Of a stretch of DNA of 64,000 nt, positions 52,988 through 61,626 are shown in pieces. The notes beneath the pieces were generated by a model. That model made no database searches, was not told the origin of the DNA, and saw only the letters and a list, made by a program, of their open reading frames with translations. Position 1 is the stretch's first letter. Every line of letters begins with the position of its first letter. Source of the DNA: Pinirhizobacter soli (GTDB taxonomy: Bacteria > Pseudomonadota > Gammaproteobacteria > Xanthomonadales > Rhodanobacteraceae). The translations under genes and the position numbers were made by a program. Location: contig NZ_JADZLQ010000003.1 in the NCBI RefSeq assembly GCF_015905305.1, forward strand, positions 124,001 to 188,000, read 5' to 3'.

Positions 52988-54402
52988 TGCACACCACGTT
53001 CCGTTACACGGCGATCTTCGCCGCCCTGCTCGCCGCTGGCTGTGCCAGCATCGGCCCCAACTACAAGGCACCGGTCGAGAAACCGGTGGCCTTGATCGGC
53101 GCCGATGCCCACGCCCAGGTGCCCGAAGCAGTACCCGCCCAGTGGTGGTCGCAGTTCGGCGACACCACGCTGGATGCGTTGATCGACAAGGCGGCGAAGA
53201 ATGCGCCCGACCTTGCCATTGCCCAGGCGCGCCTGCGTGAAGCACGCGCGTTGCTGGGTACGGCGAAGTCCGCGCAGATTCCCGACATCGAAACCGGCGC
53301 CACGTATTCACGCGCCAGGCAGCAACAGCCGGGCTTCACCGACCAGCGCAGCACCATCACCAGCTACCAGGCAGGCTTCGATGCCTCGTGGGAGCTGGAC
53401 CTCTTCGGCGGCATCCGTCGCCAGGTGGAAGCGGCACGCGCGGACGTCGGCGCCGGCGAAGCTTCATTGCAGGATGCGCAGGTCACGCTGTTCGCCGAGG
53501 TGGCGCGCAACTACTTCGAATTGCGCGGTACGCAGCTGCGCATCGACGTGGCCCATCGCAACATCGACAACCAGCGCGAGACGGTGCGTCTGACCACCGC
53601 CCGCGAGCAGATCGGCTCGGGCTCCGAGCAGGACGTGGCCAGCGCCAAGGCCCGCCTGGCGGCTACCGAGGCAGCCCTGCCCTCGCTGGAAGCCGATGCC
53701 TTCGCTTCGCAGGCTCGCATCGCGGTACTGCTGGGTGAACGTCCGGGTGAGCTGGGCGTGGACCTTTCGCCGGCCAGCTTCCATCCGATCGACACGTCGC
53801 TGCCCATCGGTGCGGCCGACGACGTGCTGCGTCGCCGTCCGGACGTGCGCATCGCCGAGCGGAATCTCGCCGCTGCCAATGCGCGCATCGGCGTGGCCAA
53901 GGCCGAATACTTCCCGCACATCTCGCTGGGTGGGTTTGTCGGTTTCCTCGCCGGACGCAGCAATGACTTTGGCGGTGCCAACAGCCGTGCTTGGTCCATT
54001 GCACCCAGCATCAGCTGGTCGGGCTTGAACGTCGAGCGCGTGCGCTCGGGAGTGAAGGCCAGCGAGGCGCGCGCCGACGAGGCCCGCGCCACCTACCAGC
54101 GCACCGTGCTGCAGGCCATCGAGGACGTCGACAACGCACTGGTGTCGTATAACCACCAGCACGAGCGGGTCGGTCGCCTGATCGAACAGGCCGACCAGAG
54201 CCGCCGCGCCGCGGATCTGGCACAGATCCGCTACAAGGAAGGTTCGACGAGCTTCCTGGAGCTTCTCGACGCGCAGCGCACGCAGCTGGCAGCGGAAGAC
54301 CAGCTGGCTGAAGGCGAAGCGGCGATCAACACACGCGCCGTGGCGATTTACAAGGCGCTGGGCGGCGGTTGGACGGGTAGCGAGAAGGTAGCAGCGCGCT
54401 AA
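52987..54402 (+). CDS. Outer-membrane efflux channel lipoprotein (OprN/NodT type)
   Basis: 471 residues. Lipoprotein signal FAALLAAGCASIGPNYKAP with the acylated cysteine near residue 19. Two outer-membrane-efflux-protein repeats: WWSQFGDTTLDALIDKAAKN to about 230, and RRRPDVRIAERNLAAANARI from about 280, ending in YKEGSTSFLELLDAQRTQL. It forms the TolC-like trimeric tunnel for the pump. Probable terminator at 54481-54520, inside the convergent gene. Confidence 0.94.
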   Translation: MHTTFRYTAIFAALLAAGCASIGPNYKAPVEKPVALIGADAHAQVPEAVPAQWWSQFGDTTLDALIDKAAKNAPDLAIAQARLREARALLGTAKSAQIPDIETGATYSRARQQQPGFTDQRSTITSYQAGFDASWELDLFGGIRRQVEAARADVGAGEASLQDAQVTLFAEVARNYFELRGTQLRIDVAHRNIDNQRETVRLTTAREQIGSGSEQDVASAKARLAATEAALPSLEADAFASQARIAVLLGERPGELGVDLSPASFHPIDTSLPIGAADDVLRRRPDVRIAERNLAAANARIGVAKAEYFPHISLGGFVGFLAGRSNDFGGANSRAWSIAPSISWSGLNVERVRSGVKASEARADEARATYQRTVLQAIEDVDNALVSYNHQHERVGRLIEQADQSRRAADLAQIRYKEGSTSFLELLDAQRTQLAAEDQLAEGEAAINTRAVAIYKALGGGWTGSEKVAAR

Positions 54403-54404
54403 TT

Positions 54405-54728
54405 TCAGTCGCTGCTACTGGGGTCGTCCCGATCGACGAGTTCGAGGATGACCCCGGTTCCAACATCCTTGCCTTCCCAAATGCAAAACCCCACCCCGAT
54501 ACCGAGGCGGGGTTTTGCATTTTCGATGTCGAGGAAGGCGATGTCGACATCGTATGCGTCGCCAAGCTCCATTCGACCCGCGGTCGCCACCCTGAAATCG
54601 AAGTACTTGCCGTCGATTCGCGCGGTGGGCCGATACCCGTAGGCGGGGGCATCGACGGCTTTCTGTCGTCCACCTTCGGCAGTGGTATAGAGCCGCAAAT
54701 GCACACGCGCATCGACGGGCCGCTTCAT
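54405..54728 (-). CDS. Stand-alone EF-Tu domain-3-like protein
   Basis: 107 residues. It resembles only the C-terminal beta-barrel of EF-Tu: TTAEGGRQKA (EF-Tu LSKDEGGRHTP), PAYGYRPTARID (FFKGYRPQFY), MELGDAYDVDIAFL (VMPGDNIKMVVTLI) and LGIGVGFCIWEGKDVGTGVI ([20 protein letters not shown]). No G-domain or tRNA-binding domain 2 is present, so it cannot be a working elongation factor. Its ATG overlaps the cycA stop (ATGA), so it is translated with the permease. Function unknown; a small binding barrel is possible. The similarity is judged by eye. Confidence 0.7.
   Translation of the reverse strand: MKRPVDARVHLRLYTTAEGGRQKAVDAPAYGYRPTARIDGKYFDFRVATAGRMELGDAYDVDIAFLDIENAKPRLGIGVGFCIWEGKDVGTGVILELVDRDDPSSSD
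54481..54520. terminator. Palindromic terminator-like hairpin inside the EF-Tu-like gene
   Basis: ATGCAAAACCCC (54481-54492) pairs perfectly with GGGGTTTTGCAT (54509-54520); the plus strand continues TTTCG. The A/T-G/C stem with T-rich descending arm is typical of bidirectional intrinsic terminators. It is 78 bp past the efflux-channel stop, and codes for residues around NAKPRLGIGVGFCI on the other strand. Confidence 0.65.
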
Positions 54729-56092
54729 GCCGGCAGTGATTTCCTCTTCACCGCATAACCGATCGCCAGCAACACGAACCACACGGGGCTAGCCATCAGC
54801 GCAGCCCGCGTATCGGCCTGCAGCGTCAGCAGCACCAGCACGAACACGAAGAACACCAGGCAGGCCCAGCACATGAACACGCCACCGGGCATCTTGTACT
54901 TCGACGCCTCGTGCAGATGCGGACGCTTGCGTCGATAGGCGATGTAAGCGAACAGGATCAGCGACCAGACGAACATGAAGAGCACGGCCGAGAGCGTGGT
55001 GACCAGGGTGAACGCCGTCACCAGGTCCGGCACCACGTACACCATGGTTGCGCCCAGCAGCAGGATGAAGCACGAGAACAACAGTGCGCGCGAGGGCACG
55101 GCGGCCTTGGACAGCTTCGAGAACACCTTGGGCGCGTGGTTCTCTTCGGCCAGGCCGTAGATCATGCGGCTGGTGCTGAAGATGCCGCTGTTGGAGCTGG
55201 AGGTGGCCGAGGTCAGCACCACGAAGTTGATCAGGCTGGCCGCGGCAGGGATGCCCGCCAGTACGAACAGCTCGACGAACGGGCTTTTGCCCGGCAGCAC
55301 CTGGCGCCAGGGCGTGACCGTCATGATCACCACCAGGGCCAGTACGTAGAAGATGATGATGCGCACCGGGATCGAGTTGATCGCCTTGGGCAGATTGCGC
55401 TCGGGGTCGGCCGTTTCCGCCGCCGTCGTGCCCACAAGCTCGATGCCCACGAAGGCGAACACGGCGATCTGGAAGCCGGCGAAGAAGCCGCCAATTCCCG
55501 TGGGAAAGAACCCGCCATCATTCCAGAGGTTGGCTAAAGACGCCTTGTTGCCCGAGGGCGAGGTAAAGCCCCAGGCCACCAGGCCGACGCCTGTGATGAT
55601 GAGCGCCACGATGGCAACGATCTTGATCAGCGCGAACCAGAATTCCATCTCGCCGAACAGTCTCACCGTCACCAGGTTCAGGGTAAGCAGCAACAATACG
55701 CACAGCACCGCGGGTATCCAGGCCGGCATGTCCGGGAACCAGTACTGCACGTAGGCGGCAATGGCGATCACATCGGCGATCGCCGTGATGATCCAGCAGA
55801 ACCAGTAGGTCCAGCCGCAGTAGAAGCCGGCCCAGGGGCCCAAGAGGTCCGTGGAGAAGTCGATGAACGACTTGTACTCGAGGTTCGACAGCAGCAATTC
55901 GCCCATCGCCCGCATCACGAAGAACAGCATGACGCCGATGATCAGGTAGACCAGCAGGATCGACGGCCCGGCCAGGCTGATGGTTTTTCCCGACCCCATG
56001 AATAACCCGGTGCCGATGGCACCACCGATGGCGATCAGTTGCAGGTGGCGGTTGGAAAGACTGCGGCGGAGGTGATCGGGCTCAGTCGACAT
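54725..56092 (-). CDS. cycA: D-serine/D-alanine/glycine permease (CycA, APC family)
   Basis: 455 residues, twelve spans. Very close to enterobacterial CycA by eye: NRHLQLIAIGGAIGTGLFMG at the start, ELLLSNLEYKSFIDFSTDLL, GWTYWFCWIITAIADVIAI, and FVGIELVGTTAAETADPERN near 220. It is an inner-membrane proton symporter for glycine, alanine and D-amino acids. The start at 56092 gives the normal short N-terminus; the next gene is coupled by ATGA. Confidence 0.94.
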   Translation of the reverse strand: MSTEPDHLRRSLSNRHLQLIAIGGAIGTGLFMGSGKTISLAGPSILLVYLIIGVMLFFVMRAMGELLLSNLEYKSFIDFSTDLLGPWAGFYCGWTYWFCWIITAIADVIAIAAYVQYWFPDMPAWIPAVLCVLLLLTLNLVTVRLFGEMEFWFALIKIVAIVALIITGVGLVAWGFTSPSGNKASLANLWNDGGFFPTGIGGFFAGFQIAVFAFVGIELVGTTAAETADPERNLPKAINSIPVRIIIFYVLALVVIMTVTPWRQVLPGKSPFVELFVLAGIPAAASLINFVVLTSATSSSNSGIFSTSRMIYGLAEENHAPKVFSKLSKAAVPSRALLFSCFILLLGATMVYVVPDLVTAFTLVTTLSAVLFMFVWSLILFAYIAYRRKRPHLHEASKYKMPGGVFMCWACLVFFVFVLVLLTLQADTRAALMASPVWFVLLAIGYAVKRKSLPA

Positions 56093-56173
56093 CGAATGGA
56101 TTCGCTCGCGGGATAGTCCCGCTGACGATAGCAGCCATGCAGTCCGCCGCGAAGCCGTGCCCTCGCCCAGGGT

Positions 56174-57343
56174 CTAGCGACCCACCATCATGGCGAACCA
56201 TTCCCAGCCCCGCAGGCGCGCAGCCACCAGCTTGGCGCTGGTGAGCATCGGCACCGCCAGCAGCGCGCCCGGGATACCCCACAGCCAGCCCCACACCAGC
56301 AGCCACAGCAGGATGGCCACCGGCGAAAGCCGCATGCGGCGGCCCTGGATCAGCGGGGTGATCACGTTGCCCTCGATGGCGGTGATCGCAGCGAAGCTCA
56401 ACGCAGGCAACATCGCGGTGCCCGCATCGTTGAAATGCAGCAGGCCCACCAGGGAAAGCACCACGGTAGTGGTGATGGCACCAACGTAGGGTACGAAATT
56501 GAAGAGCATGGCCACCGTGCCCCACAGCAGCGGATCGGGCACGCCGTAGCCATAGAGCATGGCCGCGGTGATCAGGCCCAGGCCGAAGTTGATCGCCATG
56601 GTGGTCAGGAGGTACCGCGATACCTCCGACTGGATACTTCGTACGATGGTTACGGTATGCCGCTTCTGGGCGAAGGTAGGCGACACCTCCACCGCACGCC
56701 GCAACAGTTCATCGCCATAGATCAGGAAGAAGAACACCAGCAGGACCACGGTGAGCACGCTTGCCATCACCTTCGGCGCGCCGGTGATGACATCCCAGGA
56801 ACTGAAGATTGCTACCGTCGGCGCCGCCGGCTGGCCCGCACGCGGGCTGCCGCCCACCAGGTTTTGCGTGGCACGGCTGGCCGCTTCCAGCTGCTGCGTC
56901 ATCGGCTTGATCTTCGGCGCCAGCTGGCGCATGGCGTCGGGCGCCTGGTGGAACCAGTTCAAAGCCGCCGGCGCCACCATGCTGGTGCCGGCGCCGACCG
57001 CGGTGCCCAGGGCCAGCATCACCACGCAGGCGCTCAGCCAGCGCGGCACGCCCAGCCGCGCGCCAAACGAAACGATGGGGTTCAACCCCAGGCCGATGAA
57101 TCCCGCCAGCAGTAGGGGAATCAACAGCGGCTTGCCGATGGTCACCGTATAAATGATGGCCAGGAACAGCATCGTTTGCAGGATCACGCGGATCGACCGC
57201 ATGTGCCTCGAGATGCGGCGGATCGACGTACCGTTGAGCTTGCGATGGTGTTCGCGAAGAAGCGGGGTTTTCGACGAGACGGCAGCGCCAGGGGCCACGG
57301 CGGGCGTGGCCGGGGTAAGCGGCGTCGCCTGCAGGTCGCTCAT
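56174..57343 (-). CDS. AI-2E family (PerM-like) transporter
   Basis: 389 residues. Hydrophobic spans cluster at about 50-110, 170-260 and 280-360, the typical seven- to eight-span layout. Family stretches: LLLAGFIGLGLNPIVSFGAR, LLVFFFLIYGDELLRRAVEV, LLWGTVAMLFNFVPYVGAIT. Members export AI-2 or exchange sodium/protons; the substrate here is unknown. The start overlaps the stop of the upstream 98-residue gene by ATGA. Stop at 56174 is followed by 80 bp without a feature. Confidence 0.9.
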   Translation of the reverse strand: MSDLQATPLTPATPAVAPGAAVSSKTPLLREHHRKLNGTSIRRISRHMRSIRVILQTMLFLAIIYTVTIGKPLLIPLLLAGFIGLGLNPIVSFGARLGVPRWLSACVVMLALGTAVGAGTSMVAPAALNWFHQAPDAMRQLAPKIKPMTQQLEAASRATQNLVGGSPRAGQPAAPTVAIFSSWDVITGAPKVMASVLTVVLLVFFFLIYGDELLRRAVEVSPTFAQKRHTVTIVRSIQSEVSRYLLTTMAINFGLGLITAAMLYGYGVPDPLLWGTVAMLFNFVPYVGAITTTVVLSLVGLLHFNDAGTAMLPALSFAAITAIEGNVITPLIQGRRMRLSPVAILLWLLVWGWLWGIPGALLAVPMLTSAKLVAARLRGWEWFAMMVGR

Positions 57344-57636
57344 GGGTTGCCGCCGTCCCCGCTACCCATGAAATTCCCGGCGGCGAGCATGACCGCACGG
57401 CTGGCCAGTTCCGTCGCGCCGCCGGAGAGTATCGAGACCAACCCCGGCACGCGCAGAGGATGGACATTGAGCATGCCCAGCACCACGCCCACACCCGTCG
57501 CGGCGGATACCACCGTCAACGGATGTTCGTAGCCTTTGGCATAGAGCGCGGCGGCCGGCGCGGCCACGGCCTCGCGCGAAGCACGGACCTCAGCCTGGGC
57601 CAGGCGGACGGCGGCGATGTTCTTGAAGACGCTCAT
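57340..57636 (-). CDS. Small hypothetical protein
   Basis: 98 residues. It has a central hydrophobic run (PLTVVSAATGVGVVLGMLNV) and a second weaker one (VPGLVSILSGGATELASRAVM); likely membrane associated. I recognise no family. It overlaps the 3' end of the holin-like gene by 47 bp in another frame and couples to the AI-2E transporter by ATGA, so it belongs to this operon of small envelope proteins. Confidence 0.7.
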   Translation of the reverse strand: MSVFKNIAAVRLAQAEVRASREAVAAPAAALYAKGYEHPLTVVSAATGVGVVLGMLNVHPLRVPGLVSILSGGATELASRAVMLAAGNFMGSGDGGNP

Positions 57637-58078
57637 GTTCTTCCCCCTCCTCCCGACCGCGTTCGGTCGCTTCGTGTATCAGTGCGCGCACTTCCGCACG
57701 CGTCACCGGCATGCCCAGCCAGGCCATGCACCGCCTGAAGACGGTGATGGCGCCCAACAACAAAAGCAGCTGGATCAGCGCCAGCGCACCCAGCGCCCAG
57801 GCCCACGATCCGAACCACTGGGCCAATGCCCAGCCCAGCAGCGCCAGCAGTGTAAAGCCCAGCGCCACCGCGAAGGTGGTGGCGCCCAGCGCCATGAACA
57901 GCATCAACATGATGCCGCTCTTGGCCAGCCTCACCTCGGCGCCGAAAAGCTTGAAGTGGCTGCCGAACACCTGCCTGATCCCGCTGGCAAGCTTACCCAG
58001 CTCCGCCGTCAACGACGGTTCTGGCGGGGTCGGTAAATCTTCCGGCGGCGGTACGCCGGCGGTTCCTGGATCAGTCAT
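57590..58078 (-). CDS. Phage-holin-superfamily / YqjE-like membrane protein
   Basis: 162 residues. N-terminal proline-rich cytoplasmic stretch, an amphipathic segment (LGKLASGIRQVFGSHFKLFG), then two membrane spans (LMLFMALGATTFAVALGFTL and WAWALGALALIQLLLLLGAI), and a basic/acidic C-terminal helix. This is the layout of the holin-X/YqjE group found beside YqjD-like genes, not of a lysis module. Role unknown; stress-linked in relatives. Confidence 0.8.
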   Translation of the reverse strand: MTDPGTAGVPPPEDLPTPPEPSLTAELGKLASGIRQVFGSHFKLFGAEVRLAKSGIMLMLFMALGATTFAVALGFTLLALLGWALAQWFGSWAWALGALALIQLLLLLGAITVFRRCMAWLGMPVTRAEVRALIHEATERGREEGEEHERLQEHRRRPPGPG

Positions 58079-58117
58079 CCGCCGCCCCTGGTCGTCTTAT
58101 CGGGTACAGATGGGTGA

Positions 58118-58498
58118 TCAGCGACGCAGGATGCGGCCGGCAACCCAGCCGGCGGCCAGCGCGATGGCCAGCGACTGGATCGGTTTCTCGCGGACGTATT
58201 CGCGGGCCGTCTCCAGCCATTCGTCGGTGCGTTCGCGGGCGTCGCCCACCACTTCACGCGCGCGTTCGCCGTATTCGTTGACCTTTTCGGCGGCATGGGT
58301 AGCGCCGGCAGCGGCCTTGTCGGTGGCGCTGTGCAAGTTCGTCTCGACCTTGTCGGCGGCGCGGTCCACCGCGTCCTTGGTCTTCTCCACCACATTGGAG
58401 GTGGCCTGCTTCACGCGCTCGGCGCGCTCTTCAATGCGTTCGGCGGCGCTGACCGTGTTGGCGGCGGCGACGACGGCCGGTTCGACCTGCTTGTTCAT
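58118..58498 (-). CDS. YqjD/ElaB-like (DUF883) protein, C-terminally membrane-anchored
   Basis: 126 residues. Long charged coiled-coil-like helix (ERIEERAERVKQATSNVVEK, KTKDAVDRAADKVETNLHSA) ending in a conserved tail: YVREKPIQSLAIALAAGWVAGRILRR, seen here as REKPIQSLAIALAAGWVAG. E. coli YqjD binds ribosomes and the inner membrane in stationary phase. The ATG at 58498 was chosen; the longer upstream frame includes non-coding sequence. First gene of the yqjD-yqjE-like operon that continues to 56174. Confidence 0.85.
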   Translation of the reverse strand: MNKQVEPAVVAAANTVSAAERIEERAERVKQATSNVVEKTKDAVDRAADKVETNLHSATDKAAAGATHAAEKVNEYGERAREVVGDARERTDEWLETAREYVREKPIQSLAIALAAGWVAGRILRR

Positions 58499-58641
58499 TT
58501 CGAATCTCCAGTCCGGGCGGGGTGGTCGCGACGTAGCCACAAGAGTAGTGGCACGCGGTCTTGCCAAACCATTAACGCCCGGTGCGCGCGCACTGGGCGT
58601 GAACAAAGCGCGCGCAAAACCGCCACGCGCTCGGCGGCCGT

Positions 58642-59784
58642 TCATTTTCCAGGCTTTTTGCCGGTTTTCGGTGCATCGGTCTTGGGGGCGCCGGGTGGCT
58701 TGGTGTAAGTCACGCGGTAGACCGCGCCGGCCAGCTCGTCGCTCACCAGCAACGAGCCATCGGCCAGCGGCTGCACGTCCACGGGACGACCCCAGGCCTG
58801 CTCGCCCTGCTGGAAGCCGTCGATGAACACTTTGTAGTCGCTCACCCGGTCGCCCTGGATGTCCACGCTCATCACCCGGTAGCCAGATTTGGTGCTGCGG
58901 TTCCATGAGCCATGTTCAGCGATGAAAAGCACCTGACGGTAGTCGCTGGGGAACGCCTTGCCTTCGTAAAAGCGCAAACCCAGCGCCGCCACGTGCGCGC
59001 CCAGCTTCAGCGCTGGCGGGGTGTAGTCGGCGCAGTTCTTGCCCTTGCCGAAGTCCGGGTCGAGGGTATCGCCCTGGTGGCAGTAGGGAAATCCGAAATG
59101 CTGGCCCGGCTTGGTGACGTGGTTGAGTTCGTCGCTTGGCAGGTCGTCGCCCATCATGTCCCGACCGTTGTCGGTGAGCCACAGCGTGCCGTCCTGGTTC
59201 CAGGTGAAGCCCACGGTGTTGCGCAGGCCCAGGGCCACGTCTTCCACGCCCGAACCATCGGTGTTCATGCGGGTGAGCTTGGCGTAGCCTTTCTGGTCGC
59301 AGACGTTGCACGGCGCGCCGATGGGAACGTACAGCTTGCCGTCGGGTCCGAAGGCCAGGTATTTCCCGCCGTGCTGAGTATCGCGGGTGAGCTTGTCGGT
59401 CACCAGCTCAGGCTTGGGCGGGTCGTCCAGGTGGCTTTCGATGTCGCGCAGCACCACGATGCGGCTGATCGCCGATATATAGAGGTCGCCGCCCTTGAAG
59501 GCGATGCCGAGGGGCTGGGTCAACCCGCTGGCCACCACGCGCACCTTGTCCGCCTTGCCCGAGCCGTCGCTGTCGGTGAGCGCATAGACCTTCCCGGTGT
59601 CGCTGGAGCCGACGAAAACCGTGCCGTGGCCGCCGACGGTGATCTCGCGAGCATCGGGCACCTTGTCGCTGTAGATGGCGATATGGAAGCCCGGCGGCAG
59701 GGTGAGCTTGTCCAGCTCAGGTTTGGCGTACGCCGCCGGAGCGAGGGCCATCAGGCCCAGGATGGTGATCAAGGAAGCGCGCAT
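58642..59784 (-). CDS. PQQ-type sugar (sorbosone-like) dehydrogenase
   Basis: 380 residues. Signal peptide ASLITILGLMALAPAAYA. A six-bladed GSDH/sorbosone-dehydrogenase propeller: LPPGFHIAIYSDKVPDAREI, GLTQPLGIAFKGGDLYISAI, GGKYLAFGPDGKLYVPIGAP, LGLRNTVGFTWNQDGTLWLT, IAEHGSWNRSTKSGYRV. Many such proteins oxidise periplasmic aldoses with PQQ and pass electrons on; whether this one holds PQQ is untested. Lys/Pro-rich C-terminal tail. Alone on the minus strand; 163 bp before it contain no visible gene. Confidence 0.88.
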   Translation of the reverse strand: MRASLITILGLMALAPAAYAKPELDKLTLPPGFHIAIYSDKVPDAREITVGGHGTVFVGSSDTGKVYALTDSDGSGKADKVRVVASGLTQPLGIAFKGGDLYISAISRIVVLRDIESHLDDPPKPELVTDKLTRDTQHGGKYLAFGPDGKLYVPIGAPCNVCDQKGYAKLTRMNTDGSGVEDVALGLRNTVGFTWNQDGTLWLTDNGRDMMGDDLPSDELNHVTKPGQHFGFPYCHQGDTLDPDFGKGKNCADYTPPALKLGAHVAALGLRFYEGKAFPSDYRQVLFIAEHGSWNRSTKSGYRVMSVDIQGDRVSDYKVFIDGFQQGEQAWGRPVDVQPLADGSLLVSDELAGAVYRVTYTKPPGAPKTDAPKTGKKPGK

Positions 59785-59946
59785 CTTGGGCCACTCTCGC
59801 CGGCTGGGCCGCTGAGGGTACTACTGGCACCCTCGACCCTGCCATCGTCCGGGCGCCGGGTGTGGCGAAACTGCCGCGCTCGGCTAGACTCCCCGCGAGG
59901 GGAATTCTTGCGATCGACGACATTCAACCGGAAGGAAGGGGAAGGT

Positions 59947-60567
59947 ATGGATCAGGCAAGCATTGTCACCCGGGTCAAGCAGATCCTGGCCTCGCCACGC
60001 ACCGAGTGGCCGCTGATCGCGGCAGAGCCGGCAACGGTCAAGGGGCTGTATCTCAACTACATCGTCATCCTGGCAGCCATACCGGCCGTCGCGGGCTTCA
60101 TCCGCACTTGCCTGATCGGCATCGGCACCGTCGGCATCACCATCCGCACGCCGATCCCGCAGGGGATCATCACGGCCGTATTCACCTATGCGTTGAGCCT
60201 GCTGGTGGTGTACGTGGTGGCACTGGTCATCAACGCGCTGGCGTCGACCTTCGAAGGCCGCCAGGACATGGTGCAGGCGCTGAAGGTAGTGGCCTATTCC
60301 TATACCGCTGCGTGGGTGGGAGGCGCATTCATCATCCTGCCGTGGCTTGGCTGGCTGGTGTGGCTGGCCGGCATCGTATACAGCATCTACCTGATGTACC
60401 TGGGCATGTCCCCGGTGATGAAAAACCCGCCGCAGAAATCGGCCGGCTACACCGCGTTGGCGGTGGTGATCGCGGTGGTACTGCAGTGGCTGGTGGGCCT
60501 GGTGCTGGTCTTGGCGATCGGCGGCGCGGCGATCACCGCGGCGGGGGCGCTGTCCCACACGCACTAA
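59947..60567 (+). CDS. Yip1-family membrane protein
   Basis: 206 residues, five spans (LYLNYIVILAAIPAVAGFIR, TAVFTYALSLLVVYVVALVI, WVGGAFIILPWLGWLVWLAG, and two more). The conserved Yip1 start RVKQILASPRTEWPLIAAEP is present, as is LASTFEGRQDMVQALKV. Bacterial members have no settled function. The ATG follows GGAAGGAAGGGGAAGG. A hairpin follows its stop. Confidence 0.9.
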   Translation: MDQASIVTRVKQILASPRTEWPLIAAEPATVKGLYLNYIVILAAIPAVAGFIRTCLIGIGTVGITIRTPIPQGIITAVFTYALSLLVVYVVALVINALASTFEGRQDMVQALKVVAYSYTAAWVGGAFIILPWLGWLVWLAGIVYSIYLMYLGMSPVMKNPPQKSAGYTALAVVIAVVLQWLVGLVLVLAIGGAAITAAGALSHTH

Positions 60568-60590
60568 AAGGCACAAAGCCTATCGAAGAC

Positions 60591-60622
60591 GCGCCCGGCC
60601 CCAAGGCCGGGCGCATTCGTTT
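60591..60622 (+). terminator. Hairpin terminator after the Yip1 gene
   Basis: GCGCCCGGCC pairs perfectly with GGCCGGGCGC around CCAA, followed by ATTCGTTT. It is 24 bp past the stop; the convergent hydrolase gene ends at 60622, so the site may serve both transcripts. The T tract is imperfect. Confidence 0.65.
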
Positions 60623-61626
60623 CAGGCGTCGGCGATCGCGTTGAAGCGGGCGGCGATGTAGTCATCGGTGAAGCTGGTCATGTCCCAGCCCTGGATGAAG
60701 CCGCAATGGCCGCCGTGGGCGGCGATATCCAGTTCGATGTTCGGCGGCAGCGACAACTGGCGGAACGCGCCGACGGGAATCACCGGATCGTCCTCGGCGG
60801 TAAAGATGGTGGCGGGCAAGGTCATGCCGCGCAGGCGGTCACCGGCTACCGAGTAACCTTCCAGGTAACTTTCCAGCGAATCGAAATCTGTGTGGCGCAG
60901 CACCAGCGACCGGGTGAGGTCGCGCATGTTCTGCTTCAGCTCCGCCAGCTCGAAGTACTGCTGGTTGGGAAACGCGTTCTGCTTCATGCGCAGCGAACGC
61001 CGCCACTTCTGCATGAAATAGGCGTGGTAGAACCACGGCGCTTCCTTCTCGAGGGAAAACAGCCCCTCGGCCGGATCGATGATCGGGCATATGGCCAGGG
61101 AGTAGTCCAGCGGAATACCTACCTCCGGCGCCTTCATGGCCACCCGCAGGGCGAAATTCCCGCCCAGGGAAAATCCCGCCAGGGCCATGCAACGCGAGGG
61201 CCAACGCCGGGCGATTTCGCCCACCGCGACCACCACTTCGTCGATGCGGCAGGAGTGGAACAGCGATTCGTTCAGCGGGTGGCTGTCGCCATGGTCGCGG
61301 AAGTTCAGGCGGAAGATGTCCCAGCCTTCGTCGAGCAGCCGGCTACCGGTCTGCAGCACATAGGTGGAGTCGACGCTGCCTTCCCACCCATGGAACAACA
61401 CGGCCAGGCCCCGCGAAGCTCGCCCGGTGCCCTGTGCGGTATAGGCGCCGGACAGGCGGATGCCCGGACCACCTTCCACCATCACGTTCTGGGCACCCTC
61501 GCGCACCTTGTGTGCGGCACTGGGCAGCAGGAAGCTGCGCACGCCCGATGACGACAGCATGGTCTGGATGTGGCCGCTGCGCAGCGGCCAGGGTGGATTG
61601 AAATCTGCCCCCCGAGGCAGGGTCAT
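60622..61626 (-). CDS. YheT-like alpha/beta hydrolase
   Basis: 334 residues, COG0429 type. Start: FNPPWPLRSGHIQTML, the family hallmark. Oxyanion region LAVLFHGWEGSVDSTYVLQT, nucleophile elbow ALAGFSLGGNFALR near 150, acid in TAEDDPVIPVGAFR, histidine in AAHGGHCGFIQGW near 310. Relatives act as esterases on lipids. Its ATG overlaps the PlsC stop (ATGA), linking it to lipid metabolism. Confidence 0.93.
   Translation of the reverse strand: MTLPRGADFNPPWPLRSGHIQTMLSSSGVRSFLLPSAAHKVREGAQNVMVEGGPGIRLSGAYTAQGTGRASRGLAVLFHGWEGSVDSTYVLQTGSRLLDEGWDIFRLNFRDHGDSHPLNESLFHSCRIDEVVVAVGEIARRWPSRCMALAGFSLGGNFALRVAMKAPEVGIPLDYSLAICPIIDPAEGLFSLEKEAPWFYHAYFMQKWRRSLRMKQNAFPNQQYFELAELKQNMRDLTRSLVLRHTDFDSLESYLEGYSVAGDRLRGMTLPATIFTAEDDPVIPVGAFRQLSLPPNIELDIAAHGGHCGFIQGWDMTSFTDDYIAARFNAIADA

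Noticed and set aside
57590-58078. Holin-superfamily protein as evidence of a prophage
   Set aside because: No lysis, structural or integrase genes nearby; the neighbourhood is that of YqjD/YqjE stress proteins.
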